Positions 1 to 8,692 of a stretch of DNA of 64,000 bases are shown piece after piece. The notes beneath the pieces were generated by a model that was given only the letters and a program-made list of their open reading frames with translations, did no database searches and had not been told where the DNA came from. The DNA is from an uncultured Bacilli bacterium (GTDB lineage: Bacteria > Bacillota_I > Bacilli_A > RF39 > UBA660). The stretch is from the NCBI GenBank assembly GCA_934122275.1, contig CAKOWI010000001.1, positions 62,001 through 126,000 on the forward strand, given 5' to 3'. The number at the start of each line of letters is the position of its first letter. The first letter of the stretch is position 1. A program made the position numbers and the translations under genes.

Positions 1-283
1 TAAATATATAATCAGCATCATTATTACTATTTTCTATTTTATATGGATCAAAATAAATTACTTTGTTATTTTTTTCTATTCTTATAGATGATTGATAATT
101 AAGTGTTACTCCATCCATTATATTTTCATCTTCTTTCTTTGTTTCTTTAGTGGTTGTTCTTTTAATAGTTGTTGTAGTTTTATCACTAGTATCCTTCATT
201 ATGATACTTTCGTTATAGCAAGATACCAATGCCGCTACTACAAATAAAGCCGCAAATGATATAACAACAGTTTTCTTATCCAT
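1..283 (-). CDS. Partial lipoprotein with likely metallo-beta-lactamase fold
   Basis: The frame is open from an ATG at 283 to the window edge, so the C-terminal part is missing. The first 22 residues form a signal peptide with a lipobox (LVSC), followed by a Thr/Lys-rich linker. The visible mature part reads NYQSSIRIEKNNKVIYFDPY and then a stretch ending in ADYI. In UlaG-like metallo-beta-lactamase hydrolases this pattern comes just before the HxHxDH metal motif. That motif would lie outside the window, so the fold is an inference from its usual preamble. The gene starts three bases after the ppa stop on the same strand and is probably co-transcribed with it. Confidence 0.55.
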   Translation of the reverse strand, partial: MDKKTVVISFAALFVVAALVSCYNESIIMKDTSDKTTTTIKRTTTKETKKEDENIMDGVTLNYQSSIRIEKNNKVIYFDPYKIENSNNDADYIF

Positions 284-285
284 AA

Positions 286-783
286 TTATTTTTCCTTACT
301 ATTTTTGTATCTATTTTTACATACTTCTATTAATTTTAAAGCATCTTTTTTATCGTGGTACTTACCTACTTTAACAACTATCTTCTGTAAAGTTTTATAA
401 TTTTCAAAAAAGTTTTTAATTTCTTCTAATATAAATGGTGATAAATCATTCAAATTATTAACTTCATTATACCTTGGATCTACATCAACCACTGATATTA
501 GTTTATAGTCTTCGTATCCATTATCTATAGCTTCTAGATAACCAATTACTCTAGCTGGAACTATACATCCTGGATAAGTTGGTTCTGTTCCTATAACTAA
601 AATATCAAGTGGATCACCATCAAGTGCCAAAGTATCTTCTAAATATCCATATTCTGCAGGATAGGCCATTGCTGAATATAAAACTCTATCTAACCTTATT
701 CTTTCTCTTTCATGATCTACTTCGTATTTATTTCTTGATCTAAAAGGAATTTCTATTATTGCTTCTACTACATCATTTTTCAT
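286..783 (-). CDS. ppa: Inorganic pyrophosphatase, family I
   Basis: Soluble family I pyrophosphatase that hydrolyses PPi to two phosphates and so pulls biosynthetic reactions forward. The metal-binding signature DGDPLDILV is present about 55 residues in, preceded by AYPAEYGYL, and the C-terminal half has the usual KVGKYHD-type region. I start at ATG 783 (MKNDVV) because AAGGAG lies nine bases upstream. The ATGs at 807 and 804 sit on the likely transcription start, just after a TATAAT box. The resulting length of 165 aa is normal for the family. The partial lipoprotein follows three bases downstream. Confidence 0.93.
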   Translation of the reverse strand: MKNDVVEAIIEIPFRSRNKYEVDHERERIRLDRVLYSAMAYPAEYGYLEDTLALDGDPLDILVIGTEPTYPGCIVPARVIGYLEAIDNGYEDYKLISVVDVDPRYNEVNNLNDLSPFILEEIKNFFENYKTLQKIVVKVGKYHDKKDALKLIEVCKNRYKNSKEK

Positions 784-849
784 TTTAAATATCTCCTTAC
801 TCATCATATTATAACATACATTAAATGCGTTTAACTTATAAAATTAAAA

Positions 850-876
850 AATGAGATTTAAAATCCCATTTTTTGT
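850..876 (-). terminator. Intrinsic terminator after the dockerin-repeat gene
   Basis: On the minus strand, AATGGGAT and ATCTCATT form an eight-pair stem (one G-T pair) followed by a T run. It sits 17 bases past the stop of the dockerin-repeat gene and in front of ppa. Confidence 0.7.
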
Positions 877-892
877 AGCTACTATATTTTTG

Positions 893-2167
893 TTAATTTT
901 GTGATATTCTATATATTATTCTTGCGTCTGACATTGTTATATTCTTATTGCCATCCATATCGCAATATTTTTCTATTCTAGCTTTTTGCTCATTTGTAAC
1001 TTTTTGTTTTGAAGCATATTTAGCAACTAATATTGCATCTTCTTTTGTTACTCTTCCATCTCCAGTTGCATCACCAGTATCATTTCTAATAAGTAATGAT
1101 AAGACTCTAGCATCTTTCATTTCAACTTTACCGTTAAGATCAACATCAGCTGCAACTTGTTGTTCTTTTGATAATGTACCAATTTTAGCAACAGAATTTA
1201 CAATTTTTGTAACATCATCAAATGTGATTTTCCCATCACCATCTACATCACCTAAATGACCTTCTGGAACTTTATATAATATTTGTGCATCTGCTGTCGT
1301 TACTTTTCCGTCACCATTCATGTCACAATATTTTTCTATTTTATTTTTTTGTTCATTTGTAACTTTTTGTCTTGAAGCATAACTAAGGACTAATTTTGCA
1401 TCTGCTGTGGTTACTTTTCCATCGCCATCTACATCACATAAATTCTCTTTTGTGGCTCTAAGCAATATTTGTGCGTCCGTTGCCGTTACCCTTTTATTGC
1501 CATCCATATCGCAATATTTTTCTATTCTAGCTTTTTGCTCATTTGTAACTTTTTGTTTTGAAGCATACTTAAGAACTAATCTTGCATCTTCTTCTGTTAC
1601 TTTTCCATCACCATTTGCATCACCTTTACGTGTTTCTGTACCATAAACTTTTATTAATGCTAATCGTGCATCTGTTGCTGTGATTTTTCTATCACCATTC
1701 ATGTCTGCTGCCTTTTTCTGAGCTTCATTAGGTGTATCTAACCTAGCGGCATATCTAAGAATTTGTCTTGCATCATTATCAGTTGTCTTCTTATTATTAT
1801 CTACATCACCTACAACTTTACCAAAGTTACCCTTTCTTAATATTTCTTTGGCATCAACAAAAGTTATTTTTCCATCTTTGTTTGTATCACCGTATTTAAT
1901 TTCTTTCTTGCTAAGTGTTCTTATTTTGGCAATGTGCCTAAGTGCTAAGTCTAAATCCTTGTAATTTACGGTTCCACTACCATCTATATCGCCGGTATTA
2001 TTACCCATAGCTTTACCCTGTAAATTATTAGTAGCTACGTTTTTTACTGCTAAAGTTATTGCAAATATAGCCACTAATGATAATGAAACTGCACTTGCAA
2101 CAAATTTTCTTCTTTTACTTCTTATTTCATTGGAAGGTCTTCCAACTTTGTTTTCGAATAATTCCAT
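893..2167 (-). CDS. Membrane-anchored protein with tandem dockerin-type EF-hand repeats
   Basis: A 424-aa protein. A short basic N-terminus (GRPSNEIRSKRRK) is followed by one hydrophobic segment at about residues 24-45, so the rest is probably outside the cell and anchored by its N-terminus. The remainder is a chain of calcium-loop repeats of the dockerin I type, each with GDxDGDGKVTxxDA followed by a helix such as LVLKYASKQKVTNEQ. I count seven or eight loops. Dockerins normally occur as one pair at the end of an enzyme and bind cohesins; here they make up almost the whole protein and there is no catalytic domain. A surface calcium-binding scaffold is an inference. GGAGG lies six bases before the ATG. 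A decayed paralogue lies upstream. Confidence 0.75.
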   Translation of the reverse strand: MELFENKVGRPSNEIRSKRRKFVASAVSLSLVAIFAITLAVKNVATNNLQGKAMGNNTGDIDGSGTVNYKDLDLALRHIAKIRTLSKKEIKYGDTNKDGKITFVDAKEILRKGNFGKVVGDVDNNKKTTDNDARQILRYAARLDTPNEAQKKAADMNGDRKITATDARLALIKVYGTETRKGDANGDGKVTEEDARLVLKYASKQKVTNEQKARIEKYCDMDGNKRVTATDAQILLRATKENLCDVDGDGKVTTADAKLVLSYASRQKVTNEQKNKIEKYCDMNGDGKVTTADAQILYKVPEGHLGDVDGDGKITFDDVTKIVNSVAKIGTLSKEQQVAADVDLNGKVEMKDARVLSLLIRNDTGDATGDGRVTKEDAILVAKYASKQKVTNEQKARIEKYCDMDGNKNITMSDARIIYRISQN

Positions 2168-2193
2168 GTCTTCCTCCTTTATTCTATATTTTT

Positions 2194-2222
2194 ATTATAA
2201 TAGCGAATTGTGATAATCTCAA
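2194..2222 (-). promoter_or_regulatory. Promoter of the dockerin-repeat gene
   Basis: On the minus strand TTGAGA (2217-2222) and TATAAT (2194-2199) are separated by exactly 17 bases and lie about 30 bases before the ATG at 2167. Confidence 0.7.
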
Positions 2223-2269
2223 GTAAATTCGGTAAAAGTTTGTCATAATTTACCAACAAATGTAAACAA

Positions 2270-2302
2270 AAAAATGGATAACAAGTCACATTATCCATTT
2301 TA
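2270..2302 (-). terminator. Intrinsic terminator
   Basis: A ten-pair stem, AAATGGATAA with TTATCCATTT (2272-2281 and 2291-2300), is followed by seven Ts on the minus strand. It closes the region of the pseudogene at 2438-2779. Confidence 0.7.
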
Positions 2303-2437
2303 TTATTACTTACAGTTAAAGAATTTATTTCTTTGATAAAAACATTTTGAAGTATTTTTGAAGATTATAGTACAACCATTTCTACTAAAATATCTATAAG
2401 AATCTTTTTTGTTTCCATCAGGTAAATACAAAGTAGT

Positions 2438-2779
2438 CTAATAACAGCCAGGATTATATGTATCAGCTGATGTTGTCTGATTACATTTTTCATCTGTTGA
2501 AGTAGACCTTACGATTGTACAAGCATATATATTTTTTCCTGTATTACCATATCCACATTGAAAAGTATTTTTGTGAACCAAAATATTTCTAGACATCTTT
2601 TCACCTTCAAACTTAGAAGTCTTAGAATTATATTTTACACTATATAACATTTCATTTTTATCATAACTATAATGCTAATCATTGCTACTAAAACTAAAGA
2701 TGTAATAATTAAAGCAAATTTTCTATCTTATTTTTCATCTTTTTGATGGTCTTCAGACTTTATTTTTAAATAAATTCAT
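2438..2779 (-). pseudogene. Decayed paralogue of the dockerin-repeat surface protein
   Basis: An ATG at 2779 with AGGAAAG in front opens a frame reading MNLFKNKV, stop, RPSKR. This matches the start of the neighbouring surface protein (MELFENKVGRPSN). In-frame stops interrupt it. In a second frame the sequence continues as DRKFALIITSLVLVAMISII, matching the membrane anchor of the neighbour (KRRKFVASAVSLSLVAIFAI). After another frame change, a 70-codon open stretch with several cysteines runs to 2438 and resembles nothing I know. The N-terminal anchor is clearly related; the C-terminal part is not a dockerin. I therefore read the locus as a broken gene for a different exported protein that used the same anchor. 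Confidence 0.6.
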
Positions 2780-2876
2780 ATAACTTTCCTGTTTATCTTA
2801 CCCGTATATTATAACAAAGTGATTACAAACTCAGTATTTAAGAACTAAATAACAAAATAATTTCTATATTTAGGTT

Positions 2877-2903
2877 GCAAAAAAATAGTTCTTAGCTAGA
2901 ACT
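2877..2903 (-). terminator. Terminator overlapping the stop of the DHH gene
   Basis: AGTTCT, the loop AGCTA and AGAACT followed by a T run on the minus strand. The TAA stop codon lies inside the loop. Confidence 0.7.
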
Positions 2904-3941
2904 ATCATTATTATTTATTTTATTAAACGTAAGTACTTTTTTTATTTTTTCTTCCATTTTTTCTTCACTATCTACATAAACCAAAGGACCAGATGCATTA
3001 TTAATATTACCTCCGCCATTGTTTAAAATATACATTATGTTATTTACTGCAATATCATTTTTACCTCTTGCACAAACTTTATATCCACCATCTTTTGTTT
3101 TTCCCGCAATAAGTACAGCATCACACTTATAATTAAGTGCATAATCAGCAGCTTTAGCTATCTCAGTTTCAGTATACACTCCATCACCTAAAACCGAAAC
3201 CATAAACCTTAAATCCAGTAGTTTTAAATTATCAACTAATGTATGAACCTTTCTATCACTTTCAAAATCAAGTGCAAAAAAGTCTTCAACCATATTTTGA
3301 TCTGCTCCTTTATTTATCAAACCTTTTACGGCATCTAGTGTACTTACATATTTATTCTTATTAAGTTTATTAGTATCAAGATAAATGCCTGCTAGAAGAT
3401 ATGTATACAAAATTTGATTTGTAGAATTAATTTTATATAAATTTAAAAGATAATACATTATTTCACTACAGCTAGATGTATTATTAATGACTAACTTTTT
3501 ATTAGTTTTAATGGTATTTTCATCAATTGTATGGTGATCTATTATTATAATGTTCTTAAATTTTTTATATTTTCCTTCTAAAGAAGTTAAATAATCTTTA
3601 TTAACATCAACCGTTATTAGTAAATCATTATCAGTTCTATTATTTTCATAATGGTCAGTTGTTATAACAATAAAAGTTTCTTTTATTCTATCAATCATTT
3701 GTAATACTTCATCTGATAAATCTTCTTCTTTATCATCTATTATTATATAAGATGCTTTTTTATGTTTTTTACAAACCACTGCTGCCGCTAAAAGTGATGC
3801 AACGGCATCATAATCTAATTTTTTATGTGATGTTATAAAAACTTGGTTTGCATCATTTATATTACTACTTAAAATCTTTTTAAATTCACTAACTTGTTGT
3901 TTTACACTACTACCTTGCTTGGAATTTTCCATTTCATTCAC
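2892..3941 (-). CDS. DHH-family phosphoesterase (NrnA/GdpP catalytic-domain type)
   Basis: A 349-aa protein with the DHH/DHHA1 layout: HKKLDYDAVAS near residue 40 stands where NrnA and GdpP have HxxPDxDAxGS, ITVDVN carries a metal-binding Asp, IIIDHH is the DHH motif, and a C-terminal glycine-rich stretch (NNGGGNINNASG) corresponds to DHHA1. Family members hydrolyse short oligonucleotides, pAp or cyclic di-AMP. There is no GGDEF or membrane domain as in GdpP, so a nanoRNase/pAp phosphatase role is more likely; the substrate cannot be decided from sequence. Alone on its transcript, with a terminator on each side. Confidence 0.8.
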   Translation of the reverse strand: MNEMENSKQGSSVKQQVSEFKKILSSNINDANQVFITSHKKLDYDAVASLLAAAVVCKKHKKASYIIIDDKEEDLSDEVLQMIDRIKETFIVITTDHYENNRTDNDLLITVDVNKDYLTSLEGKYKKFKNIIIIDHHTIDENTIKTNKKLVINNTSSCSEIMYYLLNLYKINSTNQILYTYLLAGIYLDTNKLNKNKYVSTLDAVKGLINKGADQNMVEDFFALDFESDRKVHTLVDNLKLLDLRFMVSVLGDGVYTETEIAKAADYALNYKCDAVLIAGKTKDGGYKVCARGKNDIAVNNIMYILNNGGGNINNASGPLVYVDSEEKMEEKIKKVLTFNKINNNDSSS

Positions 3942-3987
3942 CTGTAAAACTTATAATAACACATTAATAAATAAAGTCAATAAAGAA

Positions 3988-4016
3988 AAAAGTCTAAATA
4001 TTGACTATTTAGACAG
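3988..4016 (-). terminator. Terminator overlapping the stop of tex
   Basis: On the minus strand GTCTAAATA and TATTTAGAC form a nine-pair stem with a five-base loop, followed by Ts. The stop codon of tex is part of the stem. Confidence 0.7.
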
Positions 4017-6168
4017 GATCTATTAAACTTAGCGAAACCTTTTCTTTTTCTTTATCTATATCAATTACATAACAATCAATTATATCTCCTACACTCAAAA
4101 TATCTGATGGATGCTTTATATAATCTTTAGATATTTTTGATATATGAATAAGTCCATCATTATGAAGTCCTATGTCTATAAACACACCAAAATCAATAAC
4201 ATTTCTAACAGTACCTTGCAACTTCATTCCAATTTTTAAATCATCAATAGATAATACATCACTTTTTAATATAGGCTGTGCATATTCATCTCTAGGATCT
4301 CTATTAGGTTTTTTTAAACTACTTATTACATCTTCTAACGTATAGCAATCCGTACCTAATTTACTAGCATATTTTTCAACATTAATGTTATTTAACTTAC
4401 TTATTAATGCATCACTTGCAATATCTTTAATATCAAACCTTAGTTCCTTTAATAAATTTAATGCAACATCATAACTTTCTGGATGTATACTAGTTTCATC
4501 TAGTATGTTTTTACCTTCCGTTATCCTTAAAAAACCAATCGCTTGTTCATATACTTTATCACTTAATAATTTCTTTTTCTTTATCTCTTCTCTAGAATTA
4601 ATTTTACCATGTTCTTTTCTATAAGATATTATTTTATCAATATTATTTTTCTTAATACCAGAAACATACTTTAATAAAGACTGAGATGCTGTATTAACAT
4701 TTACTCCAACACTATTAACGGCTTTTTGTACAACAAAGTCTAAGCTTTCAGATAATTTTTTACCTGCTACATCATGCTGATATAGTCCTACACCAATACC
4801 TTCTGGTGGTACTTTAACAAGTTCTGATAGTGGATCTTGAAGTCTTCTTCCAATTGATACGGCACTTCTTTTTTCAACAGCTAAATCTGGAAATTCTTCT
4901 ATCGCTATTTTTGATGCACTATATATTGATGCACCAGCTTCCGACACAATTACATACTTACAAGAAAGATTATATTCTTTAATTAAATCAGCACAAAATT
5001 TCTCTGATTCACGAGATGCAGTACCATTACCAATAGCGATTAAATCAACATTATATTTTTTTATTAATTCTAAAACTTTTAATTTACAAGAATTTAATGA
5101 ATCATCACTAATATTTTTTAAGAAAGGTTTCACAACACATGAATCCATATAATTACCAGTTTTATCAATAACGGCTAACTTACATCCATTAATAAATCCA
5201 GGATCAAATGCAAGTACTACTTTTTCTTTCATAGGAGGTGTTAACAATAATGCTTCTAAATTCTTACTAAAGTTTTCAATCGCACTATCTACTCCTTTTT
5301 CTGTTAAATCACTTCTTATTTCTCTTTGTACAGAAGGATAAATAAGTCTCTTATAACTATCTTCTATAGCTTCTTTTATGTACTTAACACAAAAACTTTT
5401 TTCATCTTTTATGTTTTTATTTTGTAAGTATTCTATTATTCTTTCACTATCAATTTCTATTTTAACGTTTATAACGTTTTCTTTTTCTGCCCTATTTATT
5501 GCAAGAATTCTATGTGGTTTTATTTTATTTACTGCCTCACTATAGTCATAATACATTTCATAAATCTTATTTTCATCTTTAGCATCTTTTTTTACCTTTG
5601 ACGTTAATATTCCAAACCTATACATATTATTTCTTATGTTCTTTCTGTAACTTGCATTATCGCTTATCCACTCTGCTATTATATATTTAGCACCTTCTGT
5701 AGCAGAATCTGCATCTTTAACATTTTCATTAATAAATTTTTCTGTTAACTTACTTACATCACCATTTAATGGACAAGACATAATTATTTTAGCGAGCGGC
5801 TCAAGTCCGTTCTTTATTGCATCTGTCGCTTTTGTTTTCTTTTTTTCCTTATATGGTCTATATAAGTCTTCTACTTCAACTAATTTAGTAGAATCCATTA
5901 TTTGTTTTTTTAATTCATCTGTTAATAGTCCTTTTTCATCAATTAACCGTATAACATCTTCTTTTCTTTTAAGTAAATTAACCTGATACTCATATGCATC
6001 TTCAATAACTTTTATTTGTTCTTCTGTAAGACCACCTGTTTTTTCTTTTCTATATCTAGCAATAAATGGTATTGTATTTCCTTCACTTAACATAGAAAGA
6101 GTTACATTAACTTGATTTTCAGTTATATTTAAATTTAAGGCTATTTCCTTAATAATATTTTCGTTCAT
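4009..6168 (-). CDS. tex: Tex-family RNA-binding transcription accessory protein
   Basis: A cytoplasmic nucleic-acid-binding protein of 719 aa, the usual size for Tex/YdcI. Visible parts in order: the N-terminal helical Tex region (NTIPFIARYRKEKTGGLTEE), the YqgF/RNase H-like core (VVLAFDPGFINGCKLAVID), the helix-hairpin-helix region (NSVGVNVNTASQSLLKYVSG), and a C-terminal S1 domain (GTVRNVIDFGVFIDIGLHNDGLIHIS). I start at ATG 6168 because GGAGG lies five bases upstream; the ATG at 6180 falls inside the ribosome-binding region. Tex proteins affect transcription and RNA handling, but their exact role is poorly defined. Confidence 0.93.
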   Translation of the reverse strand: MNENIIKEIALNLNITENQVNVTLSMLSEGNTIPFIARYRKEKTGGLTEEQIKVIEDAYEYQVNLLKRKEDVIRLIDEKGLLTDELKKQIMDSTKLVEVEDLYRPYKEKKKTKATDAIKNGLEPLAKIIMSCPLNGDVSKLTEKFINENVKDADSATEGAKYIIAEWISDNASYRKNIRNNMYRFGILTSKVKKDAKDENKIYEMYYDYSEAVNKIKPHRILAINRAEKENVINVKIEIDSERIIEYLQNKNIKDEKSFCVKYIKEAIEDSYKRLIYPSVQREIRSDLTEKGVDSAIENFSKNLEALLLTPPMKEKVVLAFDPGFINGCKLAVIDKTGNYMDSCVVKPFLKNISDDSLNSCKLKVLELIKKYNVDLIAIGNGTASRESEKFCADLIKEYNLSCKYVIVSEAGASIYSASKIAIEEFPDLAVEKRSAVSIGRRLQDPLSELVKVPPEGIGVGLYQHDVAGKKLSESLDFVVQKAVNSVGVNVNTASQSLLKYVSGIKKNNIDKIISYRKEHGKINSREEIKKKKLLSDKVYEQAIGFLRITEGKNILDETSIHPESYDVALNLLKELRFDIKDIASDALISKLNNINVEKYASKLGTDCYTLEDVISSLKKPNRDPRDEYAQPILKSDVLSIDDLKIGMKLQGTVRNVIDFGVFIDIGLHNDGLIHISKISKDYIKHPSDILSVGDIIDCYVIDIDKEKEKVSLSLIDPV

Positions 6169-6221
6169 TTTATCCTCCATTTAATCAAAATAAAAACACT
6201 AGCAATTGCTAATGATAAAAT

Positions 6222-6536
6222 TTAGAATTTTTTTCTTTTTATAAATATTTTTACTACAAAGAATAAAAATATTGCCATTATAACTACATATACCCAAATA
6301 AGTACAGTATTAAATATTCCAGATGTATATTTATTTACAACTGCAGGTATTGATGCTGGGATATAAGTTTTTATAAAAGCTCTTATCTCTTTAATTGGTA
6401 CATATCCATTTATTAAATTAAGTATTCTAAATAATATATCTATCATTCCAAATCCAAACATATAAGTCTGAAATCTTTTTGAATATATTATTACAAATAC
6501 TAAAAGTACTACTAGCACAACTAAATCTAAATACAT
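6222..6536 (-). CDS. Small membrane protein of unknown function
   Basis: I do not recognise the family. The product has 104 aa with two hydrophobic segments, at about residues 1-18 (LDLVVLVVLLVFVIIY) and 70-97 (IWVYVVIMAIFLFFVVKIFI), an amphipathic middle region and a basic KRKKF tail. The start at 6536 has GGAGG five bases upstream. It lies upstream of tex on the same strand and could be part of that transcript. The palindrome TAGCAATTGCTA in the gap is too weak to call a terminator. Confidence 0.6.
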   Translation of the reverse strand: MYLDLVVLVVLLVFVIIYSKRFQTYMFGFGMIDILFRILNLINGYVPIKEIRAFIKTYIPASIPAVVNKYTSGIFNTVLIWVYVVIMAIFLFFVVKIFIKRKKF

Positions 6537-6600
6537 TATAACCTCCATATGATATAAAAATAATAACATATTTTAACGTAATATACAATCGATTAAGGAC

Positions 6601-6632
6601 AAAAAAAGAACTCTTATATAATAAGAGTTTTG
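6601..6632 (-). terminator. Terminator of the tRNA-Val/tRNA-Lys transcript
   Basis: On the minus strand AAAACTCTTAT pairs with ATAAGAGTT, followed by seven Ts, directly after the 3' end of tRNA-Lys. Confidence 0.7.
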
Positions 6633-6641
6633 TTGCATAAA

Positions 6642-6717
6642 TGGTGGACCGTTAGGGATTCGAACCCTAGACCCACTGATTAAGAGTCAGTTGCTCTACC
6701 AACTGAGCTAACGGTCC
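6642..6717 (-). tRNA. tRNA-Lys (anticodon CTT)
   Basis: On the minus strand the seven-pair acceptor GGACCGT/ACGGTCC, D-arm TAGCTCAGTTGGTAGAGC, anticodon loop CTCTTAA in an ACTGA/TCAGT stem, T-arm with GGTTCGAATCC and an encoded CCA are all visible. The anticodon CTT reads AAG. Confidence 0.95.
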
Positions 6718-6773
6718 ATGTAAATTACTTAATAAGTATAATACAAAATATTTAAATTGTAAATACTTTTATA

Positions 6774-6850
6774 TGGTGGACGCTATAGGACTCGAACCTA
6801 TGACCCCCTGCTTGTAAGGCAGGTGCTCTAACCAACTGAGCTAAGCATCC
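6774..6850 (-). tRNA. tRNA-Val (anticodon TAC)
   Basis: On the minus strand the acceptor GGATGCT/AGCGTCC (one T-G pair), D-arm TAGCTCAGTTGGTTAGAGC, anticodon loop CTTACAA in a CCTGC/GCAGG stem, T-arm GGTTCGAGTCC and encoded CCA are visible. It lies 56 bases upstream of tRNA-Lys, probably on one transcript. Confidence 0.95.
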
Positions 6851-6934
6851 ACTTGCATAAGTATTTTACTACAAGTTTTTTAAAATAGCAATTCTTTTTT
6901 TTAAAATGTGATTAAATTCGTATGAAATTTAATT

Positions 6935-7279
6935 TTATCCCACACTAGGTATTCTTACAATCCATTTTGTATAACATTTAGTTTCATTAGTTATTTTTCC
7001 AGATACTTTAAAACTTTTAGAACTTTTAAAATAAGTAACTTCTGATGATGAAGCACTATCGTCTTTAGTTAGTTCAGTTGTATATGCAGTAATTGGATTT
7101 CCATTTAAAGCTATACTAAGCCTTGCACATCCTTCCTCGGTGAAAAAAGAAAACCAACAAAATCCTAACAAAAAAAACATAATTAAAACATTGATTATTT
7201 TCATTCCAGCTTTAATCAAAAGAACAACAGCACCTATCACCAATATTAAAACAATCCACTTTGTTATTTCAGTCATCAT
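6935..7279 (-). CDS. Small exported or membrane protein of unknown function
   Basis: Not recognised. A product of about 114 aa with two hydrophobic stretches at roughly residues 5-45 and then a polar Ser/Thr/Lys-rich region of about 60 residues, probably outside the membrane (SSEVTYFKSSKSFKVSGKIT). I place the start at 7279, where AGGAG lies eight bases upstream; two further in-frame ATGs lie just before it. No informative neighbours: tRNA genes on one side and a nuclease-like gene on the other. Confidence 0.5.
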   Translation of the reverse strand: MMTEITKWIVLILVIGAVVLLIKAGMKIINVLIMFFLLGFCWFSFFTEEGCARLSIALNGNPITAYTTELTKDDSASSSEVTYFKSSKSFKVSGKITNETKCYTKWIVRIPSVG

Positions 7280-7327
7280 AATCATCACTCCTATTATATT
7301 ATAATTTTTATATAAAACTTTTATTCA

Positions 7328-8020
7328 TCATAAAGTACGTACATCATAAGTGTAACTATTATTTAGTGAAAAATCAACATCATCAACGATTTTATTAACG
7401 TAACTTTCTAATTCTTTAACGTTACATGCTAAATATACCACGTTTATGTTTTCACTTTTTAATTTACCAAGTATTTCATCATCAACATAACAACCATTAA
7501 AAAACACAGCATTTACTTTAGCATTATCTCTTTTTAATCTATCAATCTGTTTTAGCAGTTTTTTTCCTATATTCTTATACTTAACAATCTCTAATAACCT
7601 ATTATTTTTTACTGTATTTAAGTCATCTGCATCTATATAATTATTCTTATTTCCAATTATTTGTTCTGCAACTTTAACCTCACAATAATTATCTACTCCA
7701 TTATTATCTCTAAAATATAAGTCAGCTTTCATTTGTTCTTTACCGCTTTCCATATAAATTGGAAACTCATTATAAACATTATAACCTAATCCACTATAAT
7801 AATTTGTTGCAAGTAAATTACCATATATACCAAGTAAGTTTTTAGATAATTGTTTTTTACTATTCTTATTTTGATTACTTACTAATTTATCATAAAATAA
7901 CATAACTAAATCTATATTCATCTTTCTTGCTAAATCAAAAACCGATGTAGATACTCCGCACTCTATCATAATATTTTTGACTTGTAAATATTTTTCTTTA
8001 TTAATAGTAACCCGTTTCAT
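7328..8020 (-). CDS. PD-(D/E)XK nuclease-like protein of unknown function
   Basis: I do not know the family of this 230-aa soluble protein. The middle contains MKADLYFRDNNGVDNYCEVK, i.e. an Asp followed after a short beta-hairpin by ExK, the catalytic pattern of PD-(D/E)XK nucleases; a conserved-looking Glu (YNEFPIYME) precedes it. The C-terminal half alternates predicted strand and helix (NAVFFNGCYVDD, NINVVYLACN). The N-terminal 60 residues are helical (VSTSVFDLARKMNIDLVMLF). A DNA-handling or defence role is possible, but no partner gene is adjacent. The assignment rests on the motif alone. Confidence 0.45.
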   Translation of the reverse strand: MKRVTINKEKYLQVKNIMIECGVSTSVFDLARKMNIDLVMLFYDKLVSNQNKNSKKQLSKNLLGIYGNLLATNYYSGLGYNVYNEFPIYMESGKEQMKADLYFRDNNGVDNYCEVKVAEQIIGNKNNYIDADDLNTVKNNRLLEIVKYKNIGKKLLKQIDRLKRDNAKVNAVFFNGCYVDDEILGKLKSENINVVYLACNVKELESYVNKIVDDVDFSLNNSYTYDVRTL

Positions 8021-8164
8021 ACTACACCTCTATATTATTCTATCATATCATTCATTGTTAAAACAGAAACAAACTAAATATTTGGCATAAATTTACATTT
8101 TATTATATAAAGTTATCATATTATTTAAGTTTATATGCTATAATTAAGTGCATGAGGTGATAAT

Positions 8165-8680
8165 ATGGCAGAAAGCTTAGTACATACTTTTCTAGGATTA
8201 TTTGATGGTTTAAAAAATATTCCATATGGAAAGGAATTAATAGTTTTTATAATTTCATTAATGCCAATATTAGAATTACGTGGTGGTTTAATAGCGGCAG
8301 CATTATTAGGATTAAATATAGTCCCTTCATTTATTATTTGCTTAATAGGTAATTTACTTCCGATACCATTTATTTTATGGCTCATTACTCCCATTTTTAA
8401 CTGGCTTAAGAAAACTAAACATTTTAGTAAAATGGTAAATAAAATAGAAAAGAAAGCTTTAAGAAAGAAAGATAAAATAGAAAAAGCAGAGTTTTTTGGA
8501 CTTTTATTCTTCGTTGGTGTTCCACTACCAGGAACTGGTGGATGGACTGGAAGTTTAATAGCAGCTTTAATTAATATGGATAAGAAAAAAGCACTTTTAG
8601 CGATTACTCTTGGTGTTATTTTAGCGGGTGTTATAGTTGGAAGTTTGTCTTTTGGACTATTAAAAGGAATTTTAGGATAA
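8165..8680 (+). CDS. Small multidrug export family membrane protein (PF06695-like)
   Basis: A 171-aa protein with four to five membrane segments. It has two features of the Sm_multidrug_ex family: an early PILELRGGLIAAALLG segment and a later FFVGVPLPGTGGWTGSLIAAL segment, separated by a basic cytoplasmic loop rich in Lys. Family members are annotated as putative small multidrug exporters on thin evidence, so the substrate is unknown. GAGGTGA lies just before the ATG, and a TATAAT box lies 20 bases upstream of that. proS follows after 12 bases on the same strand, so the two are probably one operon. Confidence 0.75.
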   Translation: MAESLVHTFLGLFDGLKNIPYGKELIVFIISLMPILELRGGLIAAALLGLNIVPSFIICLIGNLLPIPFILWLITPIFNWLKKTKHFSKMVNKIEKKALRKKDKIEKAEFFGLLFFVGVPLPGTGGWTGSLIAALINMDKKKALLAITLGVILAGVIVGSLSFGLLKGILG

Positions 8681-8692
8681 GGATGTGTTAAT

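Noticed and set aside
948..1646. Two open frames with repeated sequence on the plus strand
   Set aside because: They mirror the dockerin repeats of the minus-strand gene, which explains their similarity to each other.
893..2167. Repeat array as a CRISPR
   Set aside because: The repeats are coding, vary in sequence and spacing, and translate to calcium loops.
2438..2779. Use of TGA as a sense codon, suggested by TGA where the paralogue has Gly
   Set aside because: Intact genes in the window end in TGA at proper positions (for example the phosphoesterase gene ending at 44671), Trp is written TGG, and this locus also has TAG and frame changes. Simple decay explains it.
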